From Larus michahellis (lineage: Eukaryota > Chordata > Aves > Charadriiformes > Laridae): DNA of 64,000 nt. Position 1 is the first letter of the stretch. The number at the start of each line of letters is the position of its first letter. Where the stretch lies: the NCBI RefSeq assembly GCF_964199755.1, contig NC_133911.1:4367001-4431000 (forward strand). Direction: 5' to 3'. The position numbers were made by a program, and so were the translations under genes. The notes beneath the pieces were generated by a model. The model was not told the origin of the DNA. It searched no databases and saw only the letters and a program-made list of their open reading frames with translations. Below, piece by piece: positions 26,400 to 37,613 of this stretch.

Positions 26400-26625
26400 A
26401 TCTCACTCCAGCTGTAATTCTGGTGCCTGCTTCTGTCTTTGCAGTTGTTATTGTCTCTTCAGCTTGGTCTCAGCTGCTAAATCAACGGCCAGAGATTAGT
26501 CATTGGCAGCCCCAGGTAGCACAGAGATTTCCATTAGTGCTGTGCATCTGGGCTGTCATTATTATTAGCACTGTTATTACAGCAGCGTCTGGAGGCTCCG
26601 GTCCAGAGTGGCACTTTGTTGTGCT
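26400..26625. promoter_or_regulatory. Candidate enhancer block
   Basis: Contains TTGTTATTGTCTC (SOX-like), CATTATTATTAGCACTGTTA and CAGCTG (bHLH) in unique sequence just 5' of a MIR relic. Motif-based inference. Confidence 0.25.
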
Positions 26626-26689
26626 TGGCACAGTGCAGAAGGGGAAAGGGTGCCAGTGCTGATGTGCTGAACAGGCAAAGGAGCTATTG

Positions 26690-26812
26690 CATCCCTGTTT
26701 TACAGCCAGGGTGCTGAAACACAAGTAGAGGGAGTGAGTCCCGAGCAAGGTCACGCAAAGAGGCTGGGGTGACCTAAAATACAGCCCAGACCTCCTCATC
26801 TACTTTCCAGTG
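26690..26812 (-). mobile_element. MIR-like SINE relic
   Basis: CCTGTTTTACAGCCAGGGTG, CTGAAACACA, then AAGGTCACGCAAAGAGGCTG and CAGACCTCC follow the reverse-complemented MIR consensus. Confidence 0.65.
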
Positions 26813-27747
26813 CATGGGCCCTGGAACTGCCTTCTCTGTGCCCTTGACAGTAAAAAACCTGACTGGAGCTCAAAAACATAGTCTTCCTTATCACCCCAGG
26901 CCAGGATTTGCTACCTTAAGTTCTTTTCAAAGAAGCACAAGAATTTTTGGAGGATGCAAAGGAACTCAGTGTCTCAGAAACACCCAGTCCCCAGTCAGAA
27001 CCCAAATAACTGGTATGCAAATACACGCGCAAGCTGCACATCCACCCCACTCACAAGGAATAGGGGGAAGAAATGTCTCACTTTCAGTAAGAAGGGTAGG
27101 AAAAAATGTGCACTTAAACCAGGATTCCCAGATGTGGCATGGGGAGACAGGAAGATGGGAAGAAATCGCTGCTGTGGAAGGGTTTTGCTGAAGCATTATT
27201 TCAAAGACTGTAACAATGACATTTCCTCAAAAGACAATAGCCTGATAGAGGGAGGTGGGTTTGTTTGGTTCTGCTCGGAGGCAGATTGATCCACGGCCAA
27301 CAAACTGCGTACGGTATGTGTGTGCCTGGGGGTGCTGGTCTTTGTGCTGGAAAATAGGGAGCCCTGAACGCGGGGTGATGCGACTGGAGATGGGTGCAGG
27401 AGCACAGGCAGAGAAGCCTGTTGGAAGGAAGCTGCTCTGCATTCCTGAAGGCAGCACACTCGTCCAGTTCAAGCTGCACACGTGTGTGTGAGCTCCCGGA
27501 CCCACTTAAGGGGAGTAAGAACATTTTAGGGTGGCCAGCCCTGACCTGACTTGTGTTTGAGCAGTCATAAGCAGGGAGCAAGTGATGGTGAGAGCTGCGA
27601 GAAGACCTGTCCTCTCAGTAAGATGGTACTGTGTTCGGGTATGCTCGCTTGCACATGCACAGCACAGTTACATGGGCCCAAACAACTCTCTGTCCCTAAT
27701 CACTGTTTATGCTTTGCAGATAGGGCAGAGGAACCATGCCCTGTAGC

Positions 27748-27884
27748 ATTCAAGGCCAGGTTGGATGGGGCTTGGAGCAACCTGGTCCAGTGGGAGGTGT
27801 CCCTGCCCAGGGCAGGGGGGTGGAACTGGATTGTCTTTAAGGTCCCTTCCAACCTAAAGCATTCTATGATCCCATTATTCTATG
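27748..27884 (+). mobile_element. CR1 LINE 3'-end fragment
   Basis: Carries CAAGGCCAGGTTGGATGGGG, then GGTCCCTTCCAACC, and ends with two degenerate ATTCTATG octamers, the diagnostic CR1 terminus. Confidence 0.93.
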
Positions 27885-30800
27885 TTTCTGTTCCCTCACC
27901 GCAGGATTGCAGGCATCCTACAGCTAAGATCAGGACTTGTGAAGACCTGTTGAGCTGTCCCAATCTGGTGGACAAAAGCAGCAAAAAACAGGTCCTGGCG
28001 TCAGCCAGACTCTGATCTCTGATTTTGCCACTGAAACTGGGACACCAGTGATCACTGGAAGATCGCATCCCAGCCCTGTGCTTCTGCATATCCTGTTACC
28101 TTGTGTTTGACTGTTCTCTCCATGTCCCACACAGCTTTTCTCCCATGCGCTGGGCTCCCCCAGCAGAATCACCCCCCCTCACAGGCAGCAGGAGCTTTAG
28201 GTGTTACTGGGATGTAAATAAAGCTCCTTCCTTTGTCCCGACTCCGGCTTTACACTTGCTGCTCTACCCTGGCTGCTGGGAGACCTCCAAGCACACACAC
28301 TGCCTTAGGCACTCGAATGGATAATCCAGAGTTGTTGTTTTGGTACAGGCCCAGCTCTAATCCTAATTTTGTCTCAGAAACCTCTGTAATAATCTTCAAC
28401 CTGAGGAGATAAGGACCACTGGTTGTTATTGTCCTGGCCTTGATTCTCTGTGGGGCTTTTGCATTCAAAATGTGGAAACAAATAAACTCCCCGGGAAGAG
28501 CTATTCAGAGGATTGGGGCTTTTAATTCACAGGTGACCAAAGGCAGGGTATTTCAAAAGCAGGTGAATGGCGTAGTCAGGTCCTTGGGAGCCATCAACTT
28601 GCAGAGAGCTTTAGCTTTTTTGACAGCGGCATTTGGACTCCTCAGGCTTTGGGGATCCGTCTGCGCAGTGCGATGCTCTGCAGTGCTGCTTGTTGGCACA
28701 GCTCGCTCCTCAACAGCTGGCACACCTTCCCCTGTCCCTGGCTGCAGTAAGCGGTGCCGGCATGTCCCCAGGTGCTTTGAAAGCAATTTTCCCGCAGGCA
28801 GAGGGATATGCAGCTCTCCATACGAAACCAGAATTTTGGGATTCCCATTTTACAGCCCCGGCCTTCAGAGGGTTAATGCCCTCAGCTCTCCAAGGCTGAT
28901 TTAATTCAAGCCAGACTGGAGTGCTGCACAAGGCAGCCTCCCCTGGAGCTGGAGCCTTTGCTCCGGGACTCTCCAGCCCTCTGGAGAGAGTGAGCAAGAG
29001 CAGCCCTGTGCGAGGAGCTACCGGTGTCTGTTGTGCTTGCAACCTGACCTCTCCTTTGCTCTTTGAAGCTGCTGACAGTGGGTGGGCTGAGATCAGTGGA
29101 GTGGCCGATCTGCTGGGAGTTAGAATAACACAACCGTGATGCCCTGTTCAGCTGGGAATAGGATCTGTTTGGAAGGGGGTGGGCAGCACAGGGGTGAAGA
29201 ACTCAGGACCTTGAGGACTGACAGAGTCCTGCAGATGTGGAACAGCTTGCCTTTGGGGCTGGGGTGGGAGGGGAGGCCCTTTCAACCCAAAACATAATTA
29301 ATCAGCGACTTGGACAGAAAACGGAGCTGTGGCTGCAGGTCCAGCTACCGTTGCCCTTTCCAGGCCCACAGCCAGAACGAGGAGGGGAGAGCTTCACAAG
29401 CTGACACTCTATGAGAAAGTCTCAGGTCCTTCCTTCTTTCTGCATCTCATCCCAGAGCTCGCCCTTGCTCCCGAGGGCCAGGGTGAGCGTGCTGGCCAGC
29501 ACTGACTCCCCTCCACTCTTCCATCCCAAAGCAGCCTCTCTCCCTCACATCACAATGCTGGGTGCAAGAGAAGAAGAACACCAATGAGGTGGACCAAGAC
29601 ACCAGGTCATGCTCCTGCGAGTTTTCACTTATGCCTTTGCCACGTGAGTCCGAGGAACTCCTCATCCCCAGCTGGGATTGGCCAAAATACCTTTTTTTTT
29701 TGTGCTGAGCACAGATAAAATATCTGGTTAAACCTTTAGGGGCAAGCTGGAAGTAGCTGATACAATGGCATGCGTCTTGCAGAGAGTCTGATCCCAGAAG
29801 TGGCCACCAAGATCCTGAGCTGGGGCAGCCCAGCAGTGCCCTGGGCTGCCTGCACCCCTCTGTTTTGCATATGAAGAAGAGCCCTGAAGGAAAGGTTTGA
29901 GCCAGCACTTGGGTGTGGTGCCAGCCTTGTGGGGTGATGGAGGCAGCTGTTTTGGCAGCAGGAGGGAGATGCCAATGGGTTTTTTTGTTGCTGTGCCACA
30001 GGCTTGGAGTGGCCCTGGCCCTGGTCCACGCTGTGGCTCCAGACTCATGAGACTACTGGTTTTGCAGCACCTCTGAGCCCCTGCTCAGGGCCAAGCTGCT
30101 CATCTGTGCAACGATGTGCAAAGGCAGAACCCCAGAGAGCTTAGGACGGAGATAGAGCTGCCCTGTTGGCTGGGAGATTGGGACACGCACAAGTGGCAGA
30201 TGGTGGCCTACCTGCGTGGATCACTGAACATCTAACGTTACAGCACAAAGCAGGACAGGCTTTGTAGAGACTCCCAACACACACAGGTCAGTGTTAGCAA
30301 AGATCCTGCTCTTCCAGCCTTATGGAACGCGGCTTTTTCCTTTCCCCTAGAGGCACCACACCAGCTGGAGGGGATGCTCAGGAGATGTTAGCTTCCCCTA
30401 CACCCTTCCCTCACAGCCTGTGATCCTGACTGCTCTAATACCATTACAGTCCTAATGTCCTGGACATCTAAGCCCCGTTTTTAGGATTAGCAGAGACCTG
30501 TGCGCCAGGAGGAGGTTAAAAACCTAGGGAAACTGCTAACTTTCTGGCTGTAAGTGACATCTAGTGGAAATGGCAGGAAAAATGAGTTCCACAGGTGAAA
30601 CACTGATCCTGTTGGATACTGCGGTGAAACTCTCATTCCTGTGAGCTGCAACTTCAGTCCAGCAGCCTCTTTTCAGGACTTGTAAAAAAAAATAATAGAA
30701 TAGCTCTGTCTGTCTGGGTATGACTTGCAGAGAGCTTGGCGTGCTTGGTTTGTCTCACATCAGTGAGCAACGTGAAAAATGAGATGCCTGTGACATGGCA

Positions 30801-33800
30801 ATGGTCACCTGGCCTTATGGCTCCTGGTCCGGAGCCAGAAAACCTACAGCCACAAGAAGCCATGCGCTGGTCTGATATTACTGTGCCATACTTCGGATTA
30901 AAACAATTCAGTGGGGGAACTTTGCACTGCTAAGCTTCATGGCAGTTTAAGTCTTGCCTGTCCTATAGCTAGCAACTGCTCCTGTGGCTGATATGGCTGT
31001 AGGTCATCCTGCTGGGTTCTCTGGCTGTGGACCACACTGGGACAGGGGACGGTGGCCCCACAGTCCCTTGGCTGGTCCGGCTGGCAGCTCCCGGAGAGAG
31101 GCAAAGCTGGGGAGTTGCAGAACCTGTCCCTTAGGGATGGTGAGTCCAGGGTCATGGATACTGGGCCCGTCTGTGCCCTCTGCCTCCGAGGCAGCTGCGT
31201 GCCCTCTTTGCCCTGCCTCCTCTTTCTTGGCGTTGGAGGTGGCTGCCTTCTGCCACCCCTGCCCCGGCAGGAAGGGTCCCAGCCAGCAGAGTAGATGTGG
31301 CCTGAGGCTATTCTTATGTAGAGCAAAGCCAAAGCTTGCAGGGAAACCTGAAACCCAGTGAGACTTGGATTAGCAACCCGAAACTCAGGCCAGGATACAA
31401 GCCTTTTGGAAGAGCTTGGCAGAGTTTCAGGCAAGTGCGGGCTGAGTTTCAAGTCAGCTAAGGCTGACCTTTGAGTGAGCCCGCTGCTGGCTGCTTGGGA
31501 AGCATGGGCCTGAATTTTAAGAGAGCCTAGGGAGTGAATTTCAGGCAAAAAAAAAAACAACAAAAAAAACCCCAAACAGTTAAAGGGTTTAGGCAAAAAC
31601 AATGCAGGCCTCTTATGGTTTGGGGGGTGATAATTCCTAGCCACTCACCTGCCCCCAAACCAGCAAAACCAGACTGGTGGTTACAGCTTCATTGCACTCG
31701 GAGTTTCAATGCAGACTTAACCCCTTCCTCAGCATGGAGTAACTGTTACTTCCCGGCGTTCTCTGGGGTAGATCAAAATTCCCTGTTTGCTCCCTCCCTG
31801 TCACCAGGGAGGTCTCATGGCTGTTAGCAGAGCAAGGTCGGAGTTGTACCCAAGCAGCTCAGCATTCCCTGCTCCTGGACACGAAGGAGTGAGCTATCTA
31901 TATGATAGTTTGTACCTCGCAGGAATTTATGGAAGGGGAGAAATTAATCAGACCAGGGGGGAGATCACAAGATGGAAAGGCTGGTGCTGTGAGAGCAGAA
32001 GACCAGAGCAGAGCTAGAGATGGGCAGCCAAGGCCACACTATATCAGTGACCAAGGCTGAAGGATGATGATCAAGCCAAAGTGGAACAAGGCATGAGAAA
32101 ATGGGGACAAATAGAGCTGTCTGTCCCAGGCAGTGGGAAGCAGCAAGGGCCAATGTAGTCTTGCTCCCAAAGTTGTAGACATGTTTCTCTTGCCGTTATG
32201 GTTGTTTTTTTTCACATTGCTTTTCCTGCAAACTCATCACTCTTCCTCCCCTAACACACAGCATGTGATGGGTCTAGATCAGGGCAGGGAGGATGTGTTT
32301 GTAATCAGACCCACATTTCTCTGCATTGTCTGTGTTGTCTCCGCGGTGAATTCAGCCAAAACCCACACACACGTGACATTTTAGTGCTGATTTTAGAAGC
32401 TCTGTGAAGGTAGAAATTTCCCAAATGGAGTTTCCTGGGTAGGAAATTGCTTAGAGTATTAGTCTATACAGCTCTGATAGGTTGTTTCCTCCCTGCCAGC
32501 CTGTTGAAGTCCCTTTACACAGGGAGTAAGGAATGTGGAGCCTGAAGCCACAGAAGGAGTCGTTATGCCAAAGGAATTGCCCCTGCATGGCACTCCGGGT
32601 TTTCTTGCCTAGCTGCCTTTTCCATGCCCTTGATTCTGGCTTTTTCTCCCACACTGTGTCCTGTGTCGTCAGGCAGAGAGGGGCCTCATCTGCTGCTTTA
32701 TTTCAGGCCCTTCTCTAATTACACGTTGACATTAGTTATTTATATAATGTCCTTAATACCAAAGCGTCAATACTGGAGGTGCTGGGAGGTAGTGGGGAGG
32801 CCTGTGCCTGCCTGCCCACAGCTCAGCAGGTTGCATCCACCAGTCACGTCGGTCCAGAGGTGCTGGAGCAGCCCTCCAGCATCCCAGCATCTGGCATCAG
32901 CTCCTTTGGAGATGGCTCTGGAGAGCTGCAGCCAGGTATCCCAGAGAGGCACGGGGTCACACACCACGTGCCAGAAGGTAACCGGAGACGGTCTGTCCAG
33001 GCTGCAACTGCTGGATGTCCTTCGCAGACAGCATAATGCCCCTTCCGCAGCCTGCGTGGCGCGGGGTAGCATGCCTTGCCCTTGAAGTCCATGCTGTGCT
33101 TTTACGGCCCCCGTCAAAGAAGGCAGGGAAGTGCTAGCAGATGCGTAATTTCCCCAAGGACGGTGTGTGGGCTTTACCCTGGACAGCTAAATAAATACTT
33201 GGATGTCTCCTGCGCCGAGACTTGTTTGTGTCTCTGAGGCCAGGGTGGGACGTGTGGTGGGGTGTGTGCAGTTCCTGTTGGGTTTGGTGTGTGGCTGCTC
33301 CAGCGCTGGTTTTAAATGTGACACTGATAACGCGGGCCGCCAGCCCGCCGCTGGCTTCCAGTTCCGTCTCGCTGCCTCTGTCTCTTTTATGTTCTCTGCT
33401 GTGGTTTGCAAGGCAGAGTTTAAAGGTTTCTCTGACTAACCCCGGCTGCTGGACTCAAAGGGAAGGAAGTCGACTACAGCCAAGAAAAGGAAGCCAGTTG
33501 GTTTCCCTTCTGCGTCTGCGAGCGCGTGTGAGGGGGAGAGGGAGAAGGGTGTAGCCAGATCAGAAATGAGATAGGACGGGAAGAGAGCAGACCTCTTTCC
33601 TTCCATATTTTCTAGGCTCGACAAGCCCCCTGCGTGCGTCAGCCCGGAGCATGGAGAAAGGAAGTGCGTCCTGGTCAATATTTACCCGGTGGCATGGGGC
33701 TCTGCACTACAGCTCCGGCTGCCGGTGGGCTGCACGCTTCTGGCTCGCTCCCTGGCAGTGCAGTGCGTGAAGGCAGCCACGACGGGGAGCTTCCTTCCCG

Positions 33801-34815
33801 CAGGATGGCGGGTGCTGTCAGGGCAGGGCAAGGGACCCGGCTGCCCTCCAGGCAGCAGGGCAGGAGCTGGGTGCTGGTCCCCGGCACCCTGGACCATGCA
33901 ATGCGGTATGGCCGGCACCCCAGAGGACCCCCGGGGTGGATGCAGACCACGTGGGTCCATCTCGGCTCCTGCAGCATCTACATGGCTGGCCATCTGCAGT
34001 GTGGGGTCTACAGCAGCCTGATGACCCAAGGGGTGGCCGGAGCCTCGGGGCAGCACTGGTCCACACCTCGGGGCACCAGGGCCTGGAGCTGGGCTTGGGC
34101 TTGGGCTCAGGGGCACTGTGCTGCAGGCAGCTACTTCAGGGCATCTATTTCTGGCTCCTGGGGACATGCGGTGGGAGGCAGGCTCCGGGACTCGCAGGAG
34201 CTGAGGGCTATTTCTGGCTCCGGTTGCTGACCTGTCAGGCCACCCTTGGCTAGTCCCTTCCCCTGTAACTCCCTCATGCCAGGCTCCCCCCGAGTCTCCG
34301 ACCCAAGGCTCCCTCTGCCACCTGCACCAGATGCTCGTGGGTGGCATGGGACAGCTGCCACGCACCATGCATGGTTTGTCACAAGACCATGACACTGGTG
34401 GTGATCTTTCGATGTAAATCTGCAATAGGCTGGCAATAAGTGCCCTAGGAATGCTATCAATAAGGAAATGATGCCCCTGAGGCATGTCTTTATCACCCTA
34501 GAAACGGGTAACCTACAGACTGAAACAAAGAGGTGGGGATGTTGAAAAAAGAGCAGTCATTGCCATCCAGAGGTCACCCTCCAGCTTGTGCTAAAGGCAC
34601 AGGGAGCTCTGTGGCCCTTTCTCTGGTGGCCATCCCTCGGAGCAACCCCAGGCAGAGTGCAGAAGACAGCAGTGGGCATCAGGAGTCGTCCCGGAGACCC
34701 CAGAGGCTGTGGGAGAGAAACGCATTGGCTGGCACCCTCGCATCTTCCCCAGCAGCTTCTATATATGGGCCTGCCCTCCCTGGACCCATCACACCCGGAT
34801 CTCAAGTGACACACT
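27885..34815. other. Intergenic / upstream of PERM1, no coding gene supported
   Basis: Unique sequence with an A-rich tract. No CR1 and no recognisable coding exon. Distal PERM1 5' untranslated exons or enhancers could lie here but cannot be placed. Confidence 0.6.
31545..31575. repeat. A-rich low-complexity tract
   Basis: Runs of A broken by C, ending AAACCCCAAACAG. Confidence 0.85.
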
Positions 34816-34849
34816 GGGGAGGGAGGGAGGGAGGGAGGGAGGGAGGGGG
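34816..34849 (+). repeat. (GGGA)n tract, potential G-quadruplex
   Basis: A run of about eight GGGA units ends three bases before the MEF2 box. Four or more closely spaced GGG runs on the coding strand satisfy the usual G-quadruplex pattern. It sits immediately upstream of the presumed PERM1 promoter. Confidence 0.8.
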
Positions 34850-34852
34850 TGT

Positions 34853-34862
34853 CTATTTTTAG
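34853..34862 (+). promoter_or_regulatory. MEF2 box CTATTTTTAG at the likely PERM1 promoter
   Basis: CTATTTTTAG is a perfect match to the MEF2 consensus CTA(A/T)4TAG and could also serve as a TATA-like element. It lies about 730 bp upstream of the PERM1 ATG and about 130 bp before the candidate first-exon donor. MEF2 control suits a muscle gene, but occupancy cannot be seen from sequence. Confidence 0.5.
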
Positions 34863-34874
34863 CCCCTGAATGGA

Positions 34875-34991
34875 TCTGTGCTGGAGCCGAACTCTCTGCC
34901 CCCGTCAAGGGTACAGCATCATGTTGTGCCGGGAGGATTTTCCTGCGCGGCTCTTTGAATGGCTCCATCACCGGCTTAGATTGTGGTACAG
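34875..34991 (+). other. PERM1: Putative PERM1 5' non-coding exon (5' end uncertain)
   Basis: The acceptor two bases before the PERM1 ATG requires an upstream untranslated exon. The best candidate ends at the donor ACAG|GTAGGA (34988-34996), about 590 bp upstream and 20-140 bp downstream of the MEF2/TATA-like element at 34853. Splicing here would put G at -3 of the start codon. The 5' end is a guess, and other upstream exons are possible. Confidence 0.4.
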
Positions 34992-35581
34992 GTAGGATGC
35001 AGCTTTGTGATCTCTCTGCTTCTTCTCCTGCCGCTGGATTCCCCCCTGCTGGTTTTGGGCTCTGTTGCATCTCCCTGCCCAGAGCCAGGGGTATGGAAAG
35101 GGTTGCCGTGGCTTGCTGAAACGTCCTTGTTCGGACTGTGCTTCATGCATGATGCCGTGGCAGCAGGAATGCTCAACAGCGTAAATCCCCCACTTTTTTA
35201 AATGGGCTGTAGGCAAAGGGAGTAGGAAAGGGGTATGTGAGGTGCGATGCTGCTACCGAGAGAATCCCAAACCCGCTGTGCTGCTGTGCTCGGGGAGCAG
35301 AGGCAGGAGGGACCTGAGGGGGGTAGTAGTGGTCTCTCACTGCTGGCTGGGTTGTGGTCCAGCACAGCCATATGTGTCCTGCTGAGTCTGCCAGGAGCCG
35401 CCCTTGCCTCCCCCTGATTTCAGCTGGAAACAAGTGAGGATGAGTGAATACGTATGGCAGGGCAGGAACCTGGGGGGAAAGGGTTAGGGGCATCCTCCCT
35501 GGCTATGTCTGTTGATGCTGGTGCCCCCACCTCATGCCCTGATCGTCTCCGGCCCCCTGCCCTTGCTTTGCTGCTGCAGGC

Positions 35582-37613
35582 ATGGATAACTTCGAGTACA
35601 GCATCCAGCTGAACGACAGGGACTGGGCTGAGTTCTTCTTGGCGTCGGAGGAATGCGACCTAGCGCCGGCCACCCTGGCCACGGCCGAGGAGCAGTGTCT
35701 CAGTGACATTGAACAAGGGGACGGCGTGCCGGGCAGGGACTGCCGCGCCAGCACAAACGGGCAGATCGCAGCGAGGGTGGGCAGCAGGCCAGGGCCTGGC
35801 ACAGGAAGCTCTGCCCCACGTGGGGTGTCCGGAGACGCCTCCCTGCGCTGGCCCGCCGGCGGGCACCTTGCCCTGCCGGAGCTTCTCTCGGGCAGCGAGG
35901 ACGAAGCGGACCTGGGCTCAGTTGGCAGGTTTCTGTGCGAGAGCGACAAGCCCGGCTGCCTTTCACTCGCTCCAATGCCCAGCGTGCAGGGGAGGCAGCC
36001 CCCCTGTCCCCCCACAGCCACACTTGCTGGCCAGGCTGGTGGCACAGCCGAGAGCAGCCCAGGGCCGGACACAGCATGTGAAGCGGCAGCACCACAGCCG
36101 GCATCAGAAAAAGGAGCAACCAGCGTCAGTCAGGCCATGGAGTCTCCCAGCCACCCAGCTGGAACAAGCGCCCCTCAACAGGGAGGGGATGCAGGAGGGG
36201 GACAGCCCCGTGGCAGCCCGGTGGCGGCACAGCCGGGGTCTCCGGTGCAGCGCAGCTCGCCGGCGCTGGCTACCTTCCCGGAGGGTTCAGCGAGGAAAAG
36301 TCCTAGCAGCACTTCCCGCTTGGAGCCCGGGGCACGGGGACCCCTGCGTGACCAGCCCCCAAGCCCAGCCTTGGAGACTGCGCCCAAAGCGCCCGGCATC
36401 CCAGCGCGGGAGGAGGCGAGTGGGGAGAGAGCGGGTGGCGAGCCGAGCTCTCCGGCTGGCTCCCCAGACGTCGTGAGGCCCAAGGTGCCAGGACAGCTGA
36501 GAAAGAGCCGCAAGCAACGTGGAGCCAGCGCCACCGAGGCAGCCCAGGGGGACAGGGAGCCTGCGGGGGTTGCAGGACAGGGGACTGGCGTACCCACAAA
36601 GGCACCTTTGGGCTCACCACTGTCCTCAAGGAAGAGCAAAGGGAAGGAGAAGGCAGCCAAGCCAGCTCTTGTGAAGCTGGGAAGCGAGGAGGCAGGGGAG
36701 AGCAAACGGCCGGTGCCCAGCCCTAGCACGGATGAGGGCGATGCAGCTGTGAGCGCTCCCCCGAAGCAGAAGGTGAAGGAGCCGGGGGCACAGTCCCCAG
36801 GGAAGGCAAAGGCCACCAAACAGTCAAAGCCAGGGCAGGCTGGTGGCTTGGGCGTACGTGACAATGTGCCGGTGATCCCTGCCAGCAGAGCTGCGGCTCC
36901 TCCGGGAGAGGCATGCCAGGAGGTGCCAAAGAAACCTCTCCAATCCAAGAGTGTGGCAGCTTTTGGAGGGGATGCTGCTGAGGGAGCCGATGGGGAGCCT
37001 GCAGCTGAGACCCCCGGGGAGCTGGGCCCCCCTTGCTTTGCAGCCAGGGCCTCTTCAAGAACAGACACCCTGGACGTGACTTGGCCTGAGATGTACGACT
37101 ATTTGTTCTGTGACTCCCAAGAGGAAGAAGAAGGAATGGGGGACTCAGTAGAGGGGGAGAAAACACCCTTGGAAAGGGAAATATCCTTGCCTGAACTGTA
37201 TGAATATTTTTTTAATGAACCAGAAGGAAAAAGGAAAAAAGTCAAGGGTAAAGACAGGAAACGAAAGAAGTTCAGCAGCTTGGACCACACTCAGCTGCAA
37301 AATGAGGATCCCGACTTGGCTCCGGTCAAAGACTCCGTGGTTATCTCGGTCCCTGAGGTGTATGAACACTTCTTTCCGGATGGGCCTGCGAACAGGGCGG
37401 GCTGGAGAGGGATTTTCTCCATCGCTCCAGCCTCCGAGGTGAAGAAAGCTGTGGGGGCTTTGAAGTCCCTCGTGCAAAGGCATCTCGTCGGAGGCCAAGC
37501 CCCAGCCCCCCAGGCTCTCTTGCGGAGAGGATCTGGTGAGAAGCTCTCCCTCGTCCCGCTGAGAAGAGGCCAGGCACGGCCAGAAGCTTTGGACATGGCC
37601 CTTGCACTGAGAG
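35582..37613 (+). CDS. PERM1: PERM1 coding exon 1 (large exon)
   Basis: The exon carries codons 1-677 plus one base. The splice acceptor CTGCTGCAG ends at 35579 and the ATG follows after GC. The donor is AG|GTAAAG, with the intron starting at 37614; reading on would meet a stop at 37625. The exon is strongly GC- and CpG-rich in its first 1.3 kb. It encodes the conserved N-terminal block, an LPELL motif at residues 98-102 followed by an acidic stretch, the low-complexity middle and the three PE-x-Y repeats. Confidence 0.93.

Noticed and set aside
1-34815. HES4 or ISG15, expected neighbours by synteny
   Set aside because: No HES bHLH basic region, WRPW end or ubiquitin-like LRLRGG tail is found in any frame.
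36175-37068. 297-codon - strand open frame
   Set aside because: Antisense shadow of the GC-rich PERM1 coding exon; no independent support.
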